Origin: Coprosoma sp963632935
GTDB lineage: Bacteria > Bacillota_I > Bacilli_A > RF39 > UBA660
Direction of reading: 5' to 3'
NCBI GenBank assembly: GCA_963632935.1
Contig: CAVGWA010000008.1
Location: 1-48,569, forward strand
Length of the DNA: 48,569 nucleotides
Shown: positions 1-6,748 of the stretch, piece after piece
Position numbering within the stretch: the stretch's first letter is position 1
How the letters are laid out: the number at the start of each line of letters is the position of its first letter
Notes under the pieces: model-generated
What the model saw: only the letters and a program-made list of their open reading frames with translations
The model's database searches: none
Told to the model about the DNA's origin: nothing
Position numbers and translations under genes: made by a program

Positions 1-2
1 TA

Positions 3-122
3 GATAAAGATAGAAATATTACTATATGTTTTAAATATGATATTGTACCAGAGGTGATTTTTAAATATGAAAATAGAATTTCAGCAAGAAATCCTTATGG
101 TAGAAAAGGTAAAAAAATTTAA
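3..122 (+). CDS. C-terminal tail of a CDS cut by the window edge; possibly a serine recombinase
   Basis: An open frame enters from the left edge and stops at a TAA at 120-122, giving 39 residues that begin DKDRNITICFKYD. No start is visible. A short beta-strand-like stretch after an acidic/basic turn resembles the extreme C-terminus of large serine recombinases, and a similar tail (DKNNIKIQFKNDII) occurs at 32820-32870. If so, this would be the integrase of an element that interrupts the amidase gene resuming at 1577. That is inference from a very short sequence; it may be any accessory protein. Confidence 0.35.
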   Translation, partial: DKDRNITICFKYDIVPEVIFKYENRISARNPYGRKGKKI

Positions 123-205
123 ATAGAAAAAATTTGCTTAAATAGTAAAATATTGATTTATTTAGAAAAAAGTTTATAATATAAAACAAGAAAGGAGATT
201 TGTTA

Positions 206-565
206 ATGGACGAAAATTTTAATGTAGGGAACCCAACAAGAGAAAATATTGATTATGCTTTTAAAAATTTAATATATTATGTTACGGCTTCAATTCAACT
301 AGATGTATATAGTGATCAAAAAGAAAATTTTGAAAAAGTCTTGGCTGAAATTAATACAATTTTATCAACATATGTGAACAAAGAAAGTTTAGTATCTATA
401 AATGAAGAAAAACTACAAAATATAAGGTTTGATTTAATTGATCTAGATACTGAAACAAAATCTTTAAAATCTTATTTTGCAGAATGGTCTTTGTTGTGGT
501 TAGATGCAATTATTTCTTTAAGAATGTCAGAAATTAAAATGGGAGGTGTTAATAATGGCAGATAG
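206..565 (+). CDS. Hypothetical small protein, first gene of a three-gene accessory operon
   Basis: A 119-residue acidic, soluble, mostly helical protein with no signal peptide or membrane segment. The ATG at 206 is preferred over the in-frame TTG at 200, because AAAGGAGA at 191-198 sits about 8 nt before the ATG. I do not recognise a family. The 3' end overlaps the start of the CFI-box-like gene by 11 nt, so the two are probably translated together. Low-complexity A+T-rich codon use matches the surroundings. Confidence 0.7.
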   Translation: MDENFNVGNPTRENIDYAFKNLIYYVTASIQLDVYSDQKENFEKVLAEINTILSTYVNKESLVSINEEKLQNIRFDLIDLDTETKSLKSYFAEWSLLWLDAIISLRMSEIKMGGVNNGR

Positions 566-1127
566 AGATAAATATGGAAATTATGTTAATGACGAGGGAG
601 TTACTATAAAAATAACTACTGATAAAAGAGGAAACGATCACGTTAGTTTTTACGGAGATGAAGTTGATAAGCCACATGATGCGGTACACGTTAATGTAAA
701 TTATGATAAAGAAACTTGGGACTCTACAACACACGGGCCAGATAAAAGTGATACTAGTTCAGGATCTGGTGGTTGCTATTTAACTTCAGCTTGTATGAAA
801 TATTTTCAAGAAAATTTTAATGATAATTGTTATGAATTAACATTATTAAGATGGTTTAGAGATAACTTTGTTTCCAAAGAAGATATAGAACATTATTATG
901 AAATTGCTCCAATAATTGTTGAAACAATCAATAAAGAAGAACAATCTGGTATTATTTATGACTATATTTATGATCACGTAGTCAATTATTGTGTTCAACA
1001 AATTGAACGAGGAAATTATGATAAAGCATATAGTAGGTATAAAAATAGTGTTTTAACATTAGAAGAACAATTTGCAAAACCGATTTTGGAAAAAAGACTT
1101 GTCAAGTCTTTAAGATTAAGCATATAA
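555..1127 (+). CDS. CFI-box-like C-terminal domain protein
   Basis: A 190-residue protein. The first 70 residues are hydrophilic and probably partly disordered (a DKSDTSSGSGG linker near residue 70). A conserved block follows: GGCYLTSACMKYF, then CYELTLLRWFRDNFV. The Cys-hydrophobic-Thr/Ala-Cys start and the ELTxLRxFRD motif resemble the CFI-box C-terminal domain found at the ends of many bacterial accessory proteins. Its function is unknown to me. The ATG at 555 follows GGGAGG (541-546) with good spacing; an in-frame GTG at 546 lies inside that ribosome site. It sits between two unknown genes, three and minus eleven nucleotides away, so the trio reads as one operon. Confidence 0.75.
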   Translation: MADRDKYGNYVNDEGVTIKITTDKRGNDHVSFYGDEVDKPHDAVHVNVNYDKETWDSTTHGPDKSDTSSGSGGCYLTSACMKYFQENFNDNCYELTLLRWFRDNFVSKEDIEHYYEIAPIIVETINKEEQSGIIYDYIYDHVVNYCVQQIERGNYDKAYSRYKNSVLTLEEQFAKPILEKRLVKSLRLSI

Positions 1128-1130
1128 ATA

Positions 1131-1523
1131 ATGTTAAAGATAAATAATAATAAATATAAGGTTTTAACATCGGAAATTAAATATATTAATGCCACCCATA
1201 ATGAAAGAAAAGGATATTCTATTTTGGTATCATTAGATATAGAATTAAATAATGTTAAAGGGTACATTAGTTTTTATGTAGATTTTTTTAAAGACAAAGA
1301 TTTTAAAAATATAAAAAATAGAAAATATATAGAATTACCAACAGAATTAAATTCTAAAATAACAATGATAGAAATATTTGATACTGCTAATTTTATTGAT
1401 TTTATTGACAGTGAGGTTAATTTGGAATTTGGTAATATATATAATAATCAAATTGAAATGAAACTAAATATAAATGATGAATTAATAAAATTGGAATATA
1501 AAGGATTACTGAGTATTAAATAA
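1131..1523 (+). CDS. Hypothetical protein, last gene of the accessory operon
   Basis: 130 residues with strongly alternating hydrophobic residues, suggesting a beta-rich fold; no signal peptide or recognised motif. The ATG lies 3 nt after the previous stop and has no clear Shine-Dalgarno sequence, so expression probably depends on reinitiation from the CFI-box-like gene. A strong hairpin follows the stop directly, consistent with this being the operon's last gene. Function unknown. Confidence 0.65.
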   Translation: MLKINNNKYKVLTSEIKYINATHNERKGYSILVSLDIELNNVKGYISFYVDFFKDKDFKNIKNRKYIELPTELNSKITMIEIFDTANFIDFIDSEVNLEFGNIYNNQIEMKLNINDELIKLEYKGLLSIK

Positions 1524-1527
1524 CAAT

Positions 1528-1568
1528 AAATTAATCGATGACTTTTATTAACATCGATTAATTTTATT
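1528..1568 (+). terminator. Rho-independent terminator of the accessory operon
   Basis: TTAATCGATG (1531-1540) and CATCGATTAA (1552-1561) form a perfect 10-bp stem with an 11-nt loop, flanked by AAA and a T-rich tail. It follows the stop at 1523 by 4 nt and ends just before the truncated amidase resumes. Confidence 0.8.
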
Positions 1569-1576
1569 ATAGGTAA

Positions 1577-2272
1577 CTAAACTCACCAGGTGCTGAGGGT
1601 GCTGAAGTAATTTATGCTTTAAGAAACAATAGTACTTTAGCACAAAATATTTTAACATCTTTGGGCAACGCTGGCCTAAAGATGAGGAAGTATTTTCAAA
1701 GAAGACTTCCTAGTAACACATCAAAGGATTATTATTTTATTCATAGAGATACTGGAACTAAAACACAACCAGTTATTGTTGAATATGGTTTTATTGATAA
1801 TGCTGATGATTTAAGTAAGATACAAAACAATTATAAAAAATATGTTGATGCTGTTGTAAACGCCGTTATCGAAACTTCTTTGGGAAAGGTAATTGAAAGT
1901 ATTCCAACAAATGGAAATTATTACACAGTTAAAAGTGGCGATAGTTTATGGAAAATAGCAAAACAAAATAATACTACAGTTGATGAATTAAAAAGTTTAA
2001 ACAATTTATCTAGTAATAATTTAACGGTAGGACAAATTTTAAAACTTCCTGGTAAAGATGATGATACAGAATATACAGTTAAAAGCGGTGATAGTCTTTG
2101 GAAGATTGCTAATAAATATGGGCTTACTGTTAATGAACTTAAAAATCTTAATAATTTAACCAGCGACAATTTACAAATTGGTCAAAAATTAAAATTAAAA
2201 AATGATAATACATATTCTAGTTATACTGTGAAAGCAGGGGATACACTTTTTATGGGGAATAATGAGTATTAA
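1577..2272 (+). pseudogene. N-acetylmuramoyl-L-alanine amidase with LysM repeats, middle part (both ends lost)
   Basis: In-frame coding resumes at 1577 directly after a stop (TAA 1574-1576). It encodes LNSPGAEGAEVIYALRNNS, then TQPVIVEYGFIDN, matching the second half of an Amidase_3 zinc hydrolase that cleaves the peptide stem from peptidoglycan. Two complete LysM cell-wall-binding repeats follow (residue pattern YTVKSGDSLWKIA, near 1921 and 2080), then the first nine residues of a third. Past about 2243 the frame runs into foreign sequence and stops at 2272. The N-terminal catalytic half with the first zinc ligands is absent here, and the rest of LysM3 is found at 8316-8444. The gene thus appears disrupted twice. 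A TTG at 1661 could in principle start a product without the catalytic N-terminus. Confidence 0.85.
2235..2243 (+). other. Candidate attL of the serine-recombinase element
   Basis: CAGGGGATA lies where amidase LysM3 coding is lost. The counterpart CAGGAGATA lies at 8323-8331, where LysM3 coding resumes. Joining at the shared GATA restores a complete LysM (YTVKAGD then SLWNISNKYG). A near copy of the right-hand flank, GATAGTTTATGGAA, also occurs inside LysM1 at 1940-1953, so the recognised site is part of a repeat-coding motif. Confidence 0.7.
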
Positions 2273-2304
2273 ACCAATATTTATATATAATATATTGCAT
2301 TAGG

Positions 2305-2334
2305 TTGAGAAAAACTTAGATTTTTTGGTATAAT
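2305..2334 (+). promoter_or_regulatory. Sigma-A type promoter near the left end of the element
   Basis: TTGAGA (2305-2310), an 18-nt spacer and a perfect TATAAT (2329-2334). It lies about 40 nt upstream of the decayed UPF0158 gene and could now drive the SWIM-RhuM operon. Confidence 0.65.
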
Positions 2335-2372
2335 CATATTATCAAAACTTATTTGAGTGGAGCGTTATTTTT

Positions 2373-2685
2373 ATGAAAGCAAAATTTAATAAAGTAATTG
2401 AGGTATTAAATTTTACAAATGATGAAAATAAATACTATTATAATTCGGATAATGATAAAATATTTATGTCAATGTTGAGGATTTCGAAGATTTAAGTGAA
2501 AATCAATTAGGTGAATTATTTAATAAATCAATTATATTTTTTCCTAAATGGTAGTGGAACATTTAGATGGTTTAAGGATATATGTATTTATTTTGATATT
2601 ATTAATATAGAAACGAGTTTAAAGGTGAAAGATATAAGAATTTGCTATAAATTATTACAAAGAAAATAATATTGAATTTGGATAG
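2373..2685 (+). pseudogene. Decayed UPF0158-family gene
   Basis: The start is ATG 2373 (KFNKVIEVLNFTNDE, YYYNS). Homology continues only by changing frame: NVEDFEDLSENQLGELF near 2470-2530, GSGTFRWFKD near 2555-2590, then FKGERYKNL and YYKENNIEFG with a stop at 2683-2685. The reassembled protein has the size and C-terminal ERYK...ENNIEF pattern of UPF0158 proteins, a small family of unknown function. At least three frameshifts separate the pieces, so this is a pseudogene. It sits first in the cargo operon of the element. Confidence 0.65.
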
Positions 2686-2695
2686 GAGATGAATT

Positions 2696-4243
2696 ATGAA
2701 AAAGTTTTTAAAAAATTATGATTTTGAAGATAATTTTGATTTTGCTATTTTATCTCGTGGTAAAAATTATTATGAGGAAAATAGAATATTGGATATTTGG
2801 TGCCAAGATGATAGAATTATTGCTTATATTGATGGTACTGAAATATATAGAGTTGAATTAAGAGCAAATAATAATGAATTAAATAATTTCTATTGTTCTT
2901 GCCCATATTCAGAAGATGGTCAGTATATGTGCAAGCATATTGCAGCGGTTCTTTATCATCTTAAAGAAAATGATGTTCCAGAATTAGAAACATCAAATAA
3001 TAAAAAAGTAAAAAATAAATCTCAACTTTCTAAAATATATGATGAAATGAATTATGAACTTAGAAAAATAAGTGATAGAAATGGATTTGTTAATTATTAT
3101 AATGGAAGATACTTTGTGGACTTAATATCTAATGTGTCCAATCACATATATGATTTTATAGATAATGAAGAATATAGCAATGCTTTTGAATTGATTAAAT
3201 ATGCATATAGATTTATAAAAGATACATTTATGGATGGCTCTAATGGTGAATTTCAAGATTCATTATATCTAATCAATGAAAGTGCAAGTAAACTGTTATA
3301 TAATGATGAATATTTCAATATATTTTTAGACTATACAGAAGATATATCATTAAATAATGCTTTAGATGATTTTTCTGATTGTCCATTGCATGCATTTATT
3401 CTTTATGTTCATGATAAAGATTCAGCTTTAAAAGTAGTTAGGGTGTTAGATGAAATCGAATTAGATTGTTTTGGTATATTTGTAGATCAAAATTTAGATA
3501 AAATATCAATCACATATGATTTTATTAGTAAAAATAATGCTATAAAAATGTGCTACGAAAATATTGAACATTATGGAGTAAAAGAATTATTAATTAAGTA
3601 TTTAAAAAAAGATAATAAAATAGATGAAGTGATAAGATTATTAAAAGATGATATTAAAAACCATGTAAGAAAAGATATGGCTTATGATAAATTATTAAAT
3701 ATCTATGATGAATATAATATGTTAGAAGAAAAGAAGAAACTATTACCTGAGGTAATTGTGAAAACATCTAGTTTTAAAAGATATAAAGAATTAAAAAACA
3801 TGTATAATGCTTCTGAATGGAAATCCATAAAGAAAACAATAATATCTAAAATAAAAACAAACAATATTTATTTTCTAGAAAAAATATATGCCGAAGAAAA
3901 TGAAATTGATAAATTATTTGAACTATTAAAGAAGAATTTTAGTTTGTCTCTTTTAGCAGAATATCAGGATATATTAAAATTTAAGTATAATAATGAATTA
4001 TTGGAATTTTATAAACCACAGATAATTGAATCGTCAAAAATTGTATCAGATAGAAATGCATATTATGGTTTGTGCCGTTATATAGGAATAATGAAAGAAC
4101 TTGACAATTCTGATGATTTTATCTTTGATATGTTAAAAGAAATGTATCCAAATTATAAAAGTAAAAGAGCATTTAAAGAGGAAATAGCAAATGTTTTAAG
4201 TTCTAAAAATAAACAAAGATTTTATGAGCTTATAAATAACTAG
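2696..4243 (+). CDS. SWIM zinc-finger protein with long helical C-terminus
   Basis: 515 residues. A SWIM zinc finger lies near the N-terminus: Cys67-x-Cys69, nine residues, Cys79-x-His81 (FYCSCPYSEDGQYMCKHIAAVL). SWIM domains bind nucleic acid or protein and often precede helicase or transposase modules. Here about 420 residues of lysine- and glutamate-rich helices follow, with no helicase motif or nuclease signature that I can see; they look like helical repeats. The ATG at 2696 is preceded by AGGAG (2684-2688). The RhuM gene begins 15 nt after the stop and the unknown gene 13 nt after that, so the three form one operon on the mobile element. Solo SWIM proteins of this layout are common but uncharacterised. 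Confidence 0.8.
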   Translation: MKKFLKNYDFEDNFDFAILSRGKNYYEENRILDIWCQDDRIIAYIDGTEIYRVELRANNNELNNFYCSCPYSEDGQYMCKHIAAVLYHLKENDVPELETSNNKKVKNKSQLSKIYDEMNYELRKISDRNGFVNYYNGRYFVDLISNVSNHIYDFIDNEEYSNAFELIKYAYRFIKDTFMDGSNGEFQDSLYLINESASKLLYNDEYFNIFLDYTEDISLNNALDDFSDCPLHAFILYVHDKDSALKVVRVLDEIELDCFGIFVDQNLDKISITYDFISKNNAIKMCYENIEHYGVKELLIKYLKKDNKIDEVIRLLKDDIKNHVRKDMAYDKLLNIYDEYNMLEEKKKLLPEVIVKTSSFKRYKELKNMYNASEWKSIKKTIISKIKTNNIYFLEKIYAEENEIDKLFELLKKNFSLSLLAEYQDILKFKYNNELLEFYKPQIIESSKIVSDRNAYYGLCRYIGIMKELDNSDDFIFDMLKEMYPNYKSKRAFKEEIANVLSSKNKQRFYELINN

Positions 4244-4258
4244 AAAGATGGTGATATA

Positions 4259-5236
4259 TTGAAAAACAACATGATTATATATGTATCAAAAGATGGTAAT
4301 GTAAAAGTTGATGTTAACATTAAAAATGAAAATATATGGATGAGTCAAGATGTAATGGCTAATCTTTATGATACAACTAAAAATAACATCTCTATGCATT
4401 TAAAAAATATTTTTGATGAAGGTGAATTACAAAAGGATTCAGTTGTTAAGAAATTCTTAACAACTGCTAATGATGGTAAAAAATATAATGTTTTACACTA
4501 TAATTTAGATGCTATTATTGCTGTTGGATATAGAATAAATTCTAAAAAGGCAACAGAATTTAGAATATGGGCAACTAAAATATTAAAAGAATATATGATT
4601 AAAGGATTCGTTTTAGATGATGATAGATTAAAAAATAATGGTGAAAGTCCTTATTTTGAAGAATTACTTGCTAGAATTCGCGATATAAGATCTTCTGAAA
4701 AAATATTTTGGAGAAAAGTATTGGATATTTATGCAACGAGCGTTGACTATAATCCTAAGGATAAAATATCAATAGAATTTTTTAAAACAGTTCAAAACAA
4801 GATGCATTATGCCACGCATGGACATACTGCTGCTGAAATTATATTTACAAGAGTTGATTCAAATAAAGAAAATATTGGACTTACAAATTTTAAAGGTAAT
4901 TATCCAACAAAAAGTGAAACTGAAATTGCAAAAAACTATCTAACAGAAGAAGAACTTAATACATTAAATAGAATGGTATCTGCTTATTTAGATGTAGCAG
5001 AAATCAATGCTTTAGACAGACATCCAATGACTATGCAAGATTGGGTTAATGAATTAGATTCATTTATAAAAATGACAAGAAAAGACATTTTGAAAAATTC
5101 TGGATGTATATCTCATGAGAAAGCATTGGAAAAGGCACACAAGGAATATGATAAATATATGCAAAAACATTTAACGATTGCTGAACAAGATTATTTAGAA
5201 ATGTTAAACAAGGAATTAGAAGAAATCTATAAATAA
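4259..5236 (+). CDS. RhuM family protein
   Basis: 325 residues, the full length of the family. The N-terminal 90 residues hold an HTH-like/KilA-type segment (IWMSQDVMANLYDTTKNNIS). The family signatures follow: TEFRIWATKILKEYMIKGF near residue 105, DIYATSVDYNPK near 165, YATHGHTAAEIIF near 185, and LDRHPMTMQDWV near 255. RhuM was named from a Salmonella pathogenicity island and is frequent on mobile elements, but its biochemical role is not settled. The TTG at 4259 is the likely start, with GGTGA upstream; the ATG at 4271 is the alternative. A second, deleted RhuM copy lies at 30120-30537. Confidence 0.88.
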   Translation: MKNNMIIYVSKDGNVKVDVNIKNENIWMSQDVMANLYDTTKNNISMHLKNIFDEGELQKDSVVKKFLTTANDGKKYNVLHYNLDAIIAVGYRINSKKATEFRIWATKILKEYMIKGFVLDDDRLKNNGESPYFEELLARIRDIRSSEKIFWRKVLDIYATSVDYNPKDKISIEFFKTVQNKMHYATHGHTAAEIIFTRVDSNKENIGLTNFKGNYPTKSETEIAKNYLTEEELNTLNRMVSAYLDVAEINALDRHPMTMQDWVNELDSFIKMTRKDILKNSGCISHEKALEKAHKEYDKYMQKHLTIAEQDYLEMLNKELEEIYK

Positions 5237-5249
5237 AGTTGGTGTATAA

Positions 5250-6146
5250 ATGAATAATAAAGAAAAATATATAAGTGATATTGAACAAAGGTTTCATGGT
5301 AAAACAAAAGATATTTTAATTAAACAAGTAGAAATGTTTTATTTGAATGTTGAATCTATAATTAAGAATGAATATAGTTTTGGAGAAATGGTTGGATTAT
5401 CAAAAGGAACGTTTATACATGGTATATTTGGTGGATTGGAAAATTTTGATTTTACTATTAAAAATGGTTTTATTGCATCAGATTTTACAAATGAATCAAG
5501 GCCAAACAAAATATGTAATAGTGTTGGAATGTGGAATATAAAAGAAGATATATTATTGAAAGATTATATTAATCAATATAGTGGTTTTACAATAACATAT
5601 TCAGTTGGTAGAGGACCAGAAGCTAAACAAGTAAGTGAATTAATTCCATATCATAAATTTGATGAAATCACTGAAAGAATAAATAATAATGATGAGATAT
5701 GGTCATATTTTGGTAATAAAACAAAAGAGGTATCGTTTATTCCAAGTTTGGTTTCTGATAAAAGACAGATAGCATTTATATTAAACATGAATTCGGATTA
5801 CGCAAAGCAAATGGCACATAACGATGTATGGAATTTAGATTTTGATGAAGAAATATTAAAACCATTCTTAGATTATAGATATGTAGAAAAATTTATAAAA
5901 GAAGATAGAATTAGCAGAAATGCTTCTACTACTGATAGAGAATCAGCAATTATGTTTGGACTACCCGCAAAACTTATTGAAGGTGTATTTGTTGGAAGAA
6001 AAATTGAAAGTGATAAAGAAGCATTAGAATATATAAAATCTAGATTACCAGATTGTTATATATGTAATTTAGATGGTAAAGTAATAATAGAAAACAAAAT
6101 TCAGAAACAAAAAATTAATCATCCTATAAAATCTAGTGAAAATTAG
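5250..6146 (+). CDS. Unknown cargo protein, possible ADP-ribosyltransferase-like fold
   Basis: 298 residues, no signal peptide. An N-terminal helical segment (about 1-45) is followed by a beta-type stretch, GTFIHGIFGGLENFDFTIKNG (residues about 52-72). The C-terminal third contains TTDRESAIMFGLPAKLIEGV and RLPDCYICNLDG. An early His-Gly strand, a helix ending in NGF and a late Glu-Gly strand recall ADP-ribosyltransferase or KptA-like folds, but I cannot identify the catalytic residues with confidence. The gene lies 13 nt downstream of rhuM, and a terminator overlaps its last codons. It may be the effector of the three-gene operon; that is speculation from gene order. Confidence 0.7.
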   Translation: MNNKEKYISDIEQRFHGKTKDILIKQVEMFYLNVESIIKNEYSFGEMVGLSKGTFIHGIFGGLENFDFTIKNGFIASDFTNESRPNKICNSVGMWNIKEDILLKDYINQYSGFTITYSVGRGPEAKQVSELIPYHKFDEITERINNNDEIWSYFGNKTKEVSFIPSLVSDKRQIAFILNMNSDYAKQMAHNDVWNLDFDEEILKPFLDYRYVEKFIKEDRISRNASTTDRESAIMFGLPAKLIEGVFVGRKIESDKEALEYIKSRLPDCYICNLDGKVIIENKIQKQKINHPIKSSEN

Positions 6147-6165
6147 AGATTAGGATGATTTTTTT
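6117..6165 (+). terminator. Terminator of the SWIM-RhuM operon
   Basis: AATCATCCTA (6117-6126) pairs with TAGGATGATT (6151-6160), 10 bp, followed by a T run. The 5' arm lies inside the last codons of the upstream gene. Confidence 0.75.
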
Positions 6166-6449
6166 ACCTCTTAAATTATTTAAATAATAATATAAAATCT
6201 TTTTTTATTTTTTATATCAACCTATAAGATAGGATGAATTTTGCAAGTGCAAAATCAGAATTGTGCATATGCGATTTCTTACAAAATAAGGATTAAATCG
6301 GGTATGATACACAATCTTCTTATCCTGCTATTTCATAATTTAGTGAACTATGAAATGATTTAGGATGATAGACAAATTTTCCTATAATTAATGACTTGAC
6401 TCCTTTAATTATTGGAGCTACTATGCATCATGAAAAGGAGATGATGTTT
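6147..6449. other. Non-coding structured stretch before the recombinase operon
   Basis: No ORF of note. Hairpins beyond the terminator are ATTTTGC/GCAAAAT (6238-6244 with 6249-6255, 4-nt loop), ATTTCATA/TATGAAAT (6330-6337 with 6349-6356) and an ATAATTA/TAATTAT pair near 6383-6412. The octamer TAGGATGA recurs at 6151, 6230 and 6361. The stretch is less A+T-biased than its surroundings in 6255-6320. It could hold recombinase-operon promoters, a regulatory RNA or a transfer or replication signal; the sequence alone does not decide. Confidence 0.5.
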
Positions 6450-6482
6450 ATGAATACGATGGAGGTTTATGATAGTAAGTAA
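6450..6482 (+). CDS. Ten-codon ORF with strong ribosome site (leader peptide?)
   Basis: AAAAGGAGATGATGTTT precedes ATG 6450, and the peptide is MNTMEVYDSK. Its 3' end overlaps the next small ORF (ATG 6469). The strong ribosome site in front of so short a frame suggests a leader or a coupling peptide rather than chance. Confidence 0.4.
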   Translation: MNTMEVYDSK

Positions 6483-6576
6483 TATTGTTAGGTATGTTTT
6501 AAACATATCAAATAATATTACTAAAACAATGCTTATTGCCATAGAATTTATTGGAGGTATTAAACTCTATGGTTAA
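6469..6576 (+). CDS. 35-residue hydrophobic peptide upstream of the recombinase
   Basis: ATG 6469 follows GGAGG (6461-6465), though with only 3 nt of spacing. The product, starting MIVSNIVRYVLNIS and containing MLIAIEFIGGI, is amphipathic or weakly hydrophobic. It overlaps the next ORF by 8 nt. Small ORFs in series are common just upstream of serine recombinases in Clostridia-type elements. Function unknown. Confidence 0.45.
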   Translation: MIVSNIVRYVLNISNNITKTMLIAIEFIGGIKLYG

Positions 6577-6748
6577 ATACAAAGTTAATTTAAAATTTAA
6601 AGAGAATGGGAAGTCTTTAAATGAAATAATAACTGAAGTATTAAAAATTGAAATAAAAAAGAAATTTATGCTGACTTGCAATAATTTAAAAGTAGAGCTA
6701 CCATGTAATCATACTCATTATTCCCAAAATGGAAGGAGTTATAATTGA
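6569..6748 (+). CDS. Small recombinase-associated protein
   Basis: 59 residues starting MVKYKVNLKFKENGKSLNEI. ATG 6569 follows GGAGG (6552-6556). The basic beta-helix-type start with NENG/KENG and a C-terminal Cys/Asn-rich tail is a pattern I associate with small proteins encoded just before serine recombinases in similar elements. The TGA stop overlaps the recombinase ATG by one base, so the two are translationally coupled. It may act as a recombination directionality or accessory factor; that is inference from position only. Confidence 0.6.
   Translation: MVKYKVNLKFKENGKSLNEIITEVLKIEIKKKFMLTCNNLKVELPCNHTHYSQNGRSYN

Noticed and set aside
1661..2272. Intact small LysM protein starting at TTG 1661
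   Set aside because: The coding homology extends upstream to 1577 in the same frame and is cut at both ends. It is better read as the middle of a disrupted amidase.
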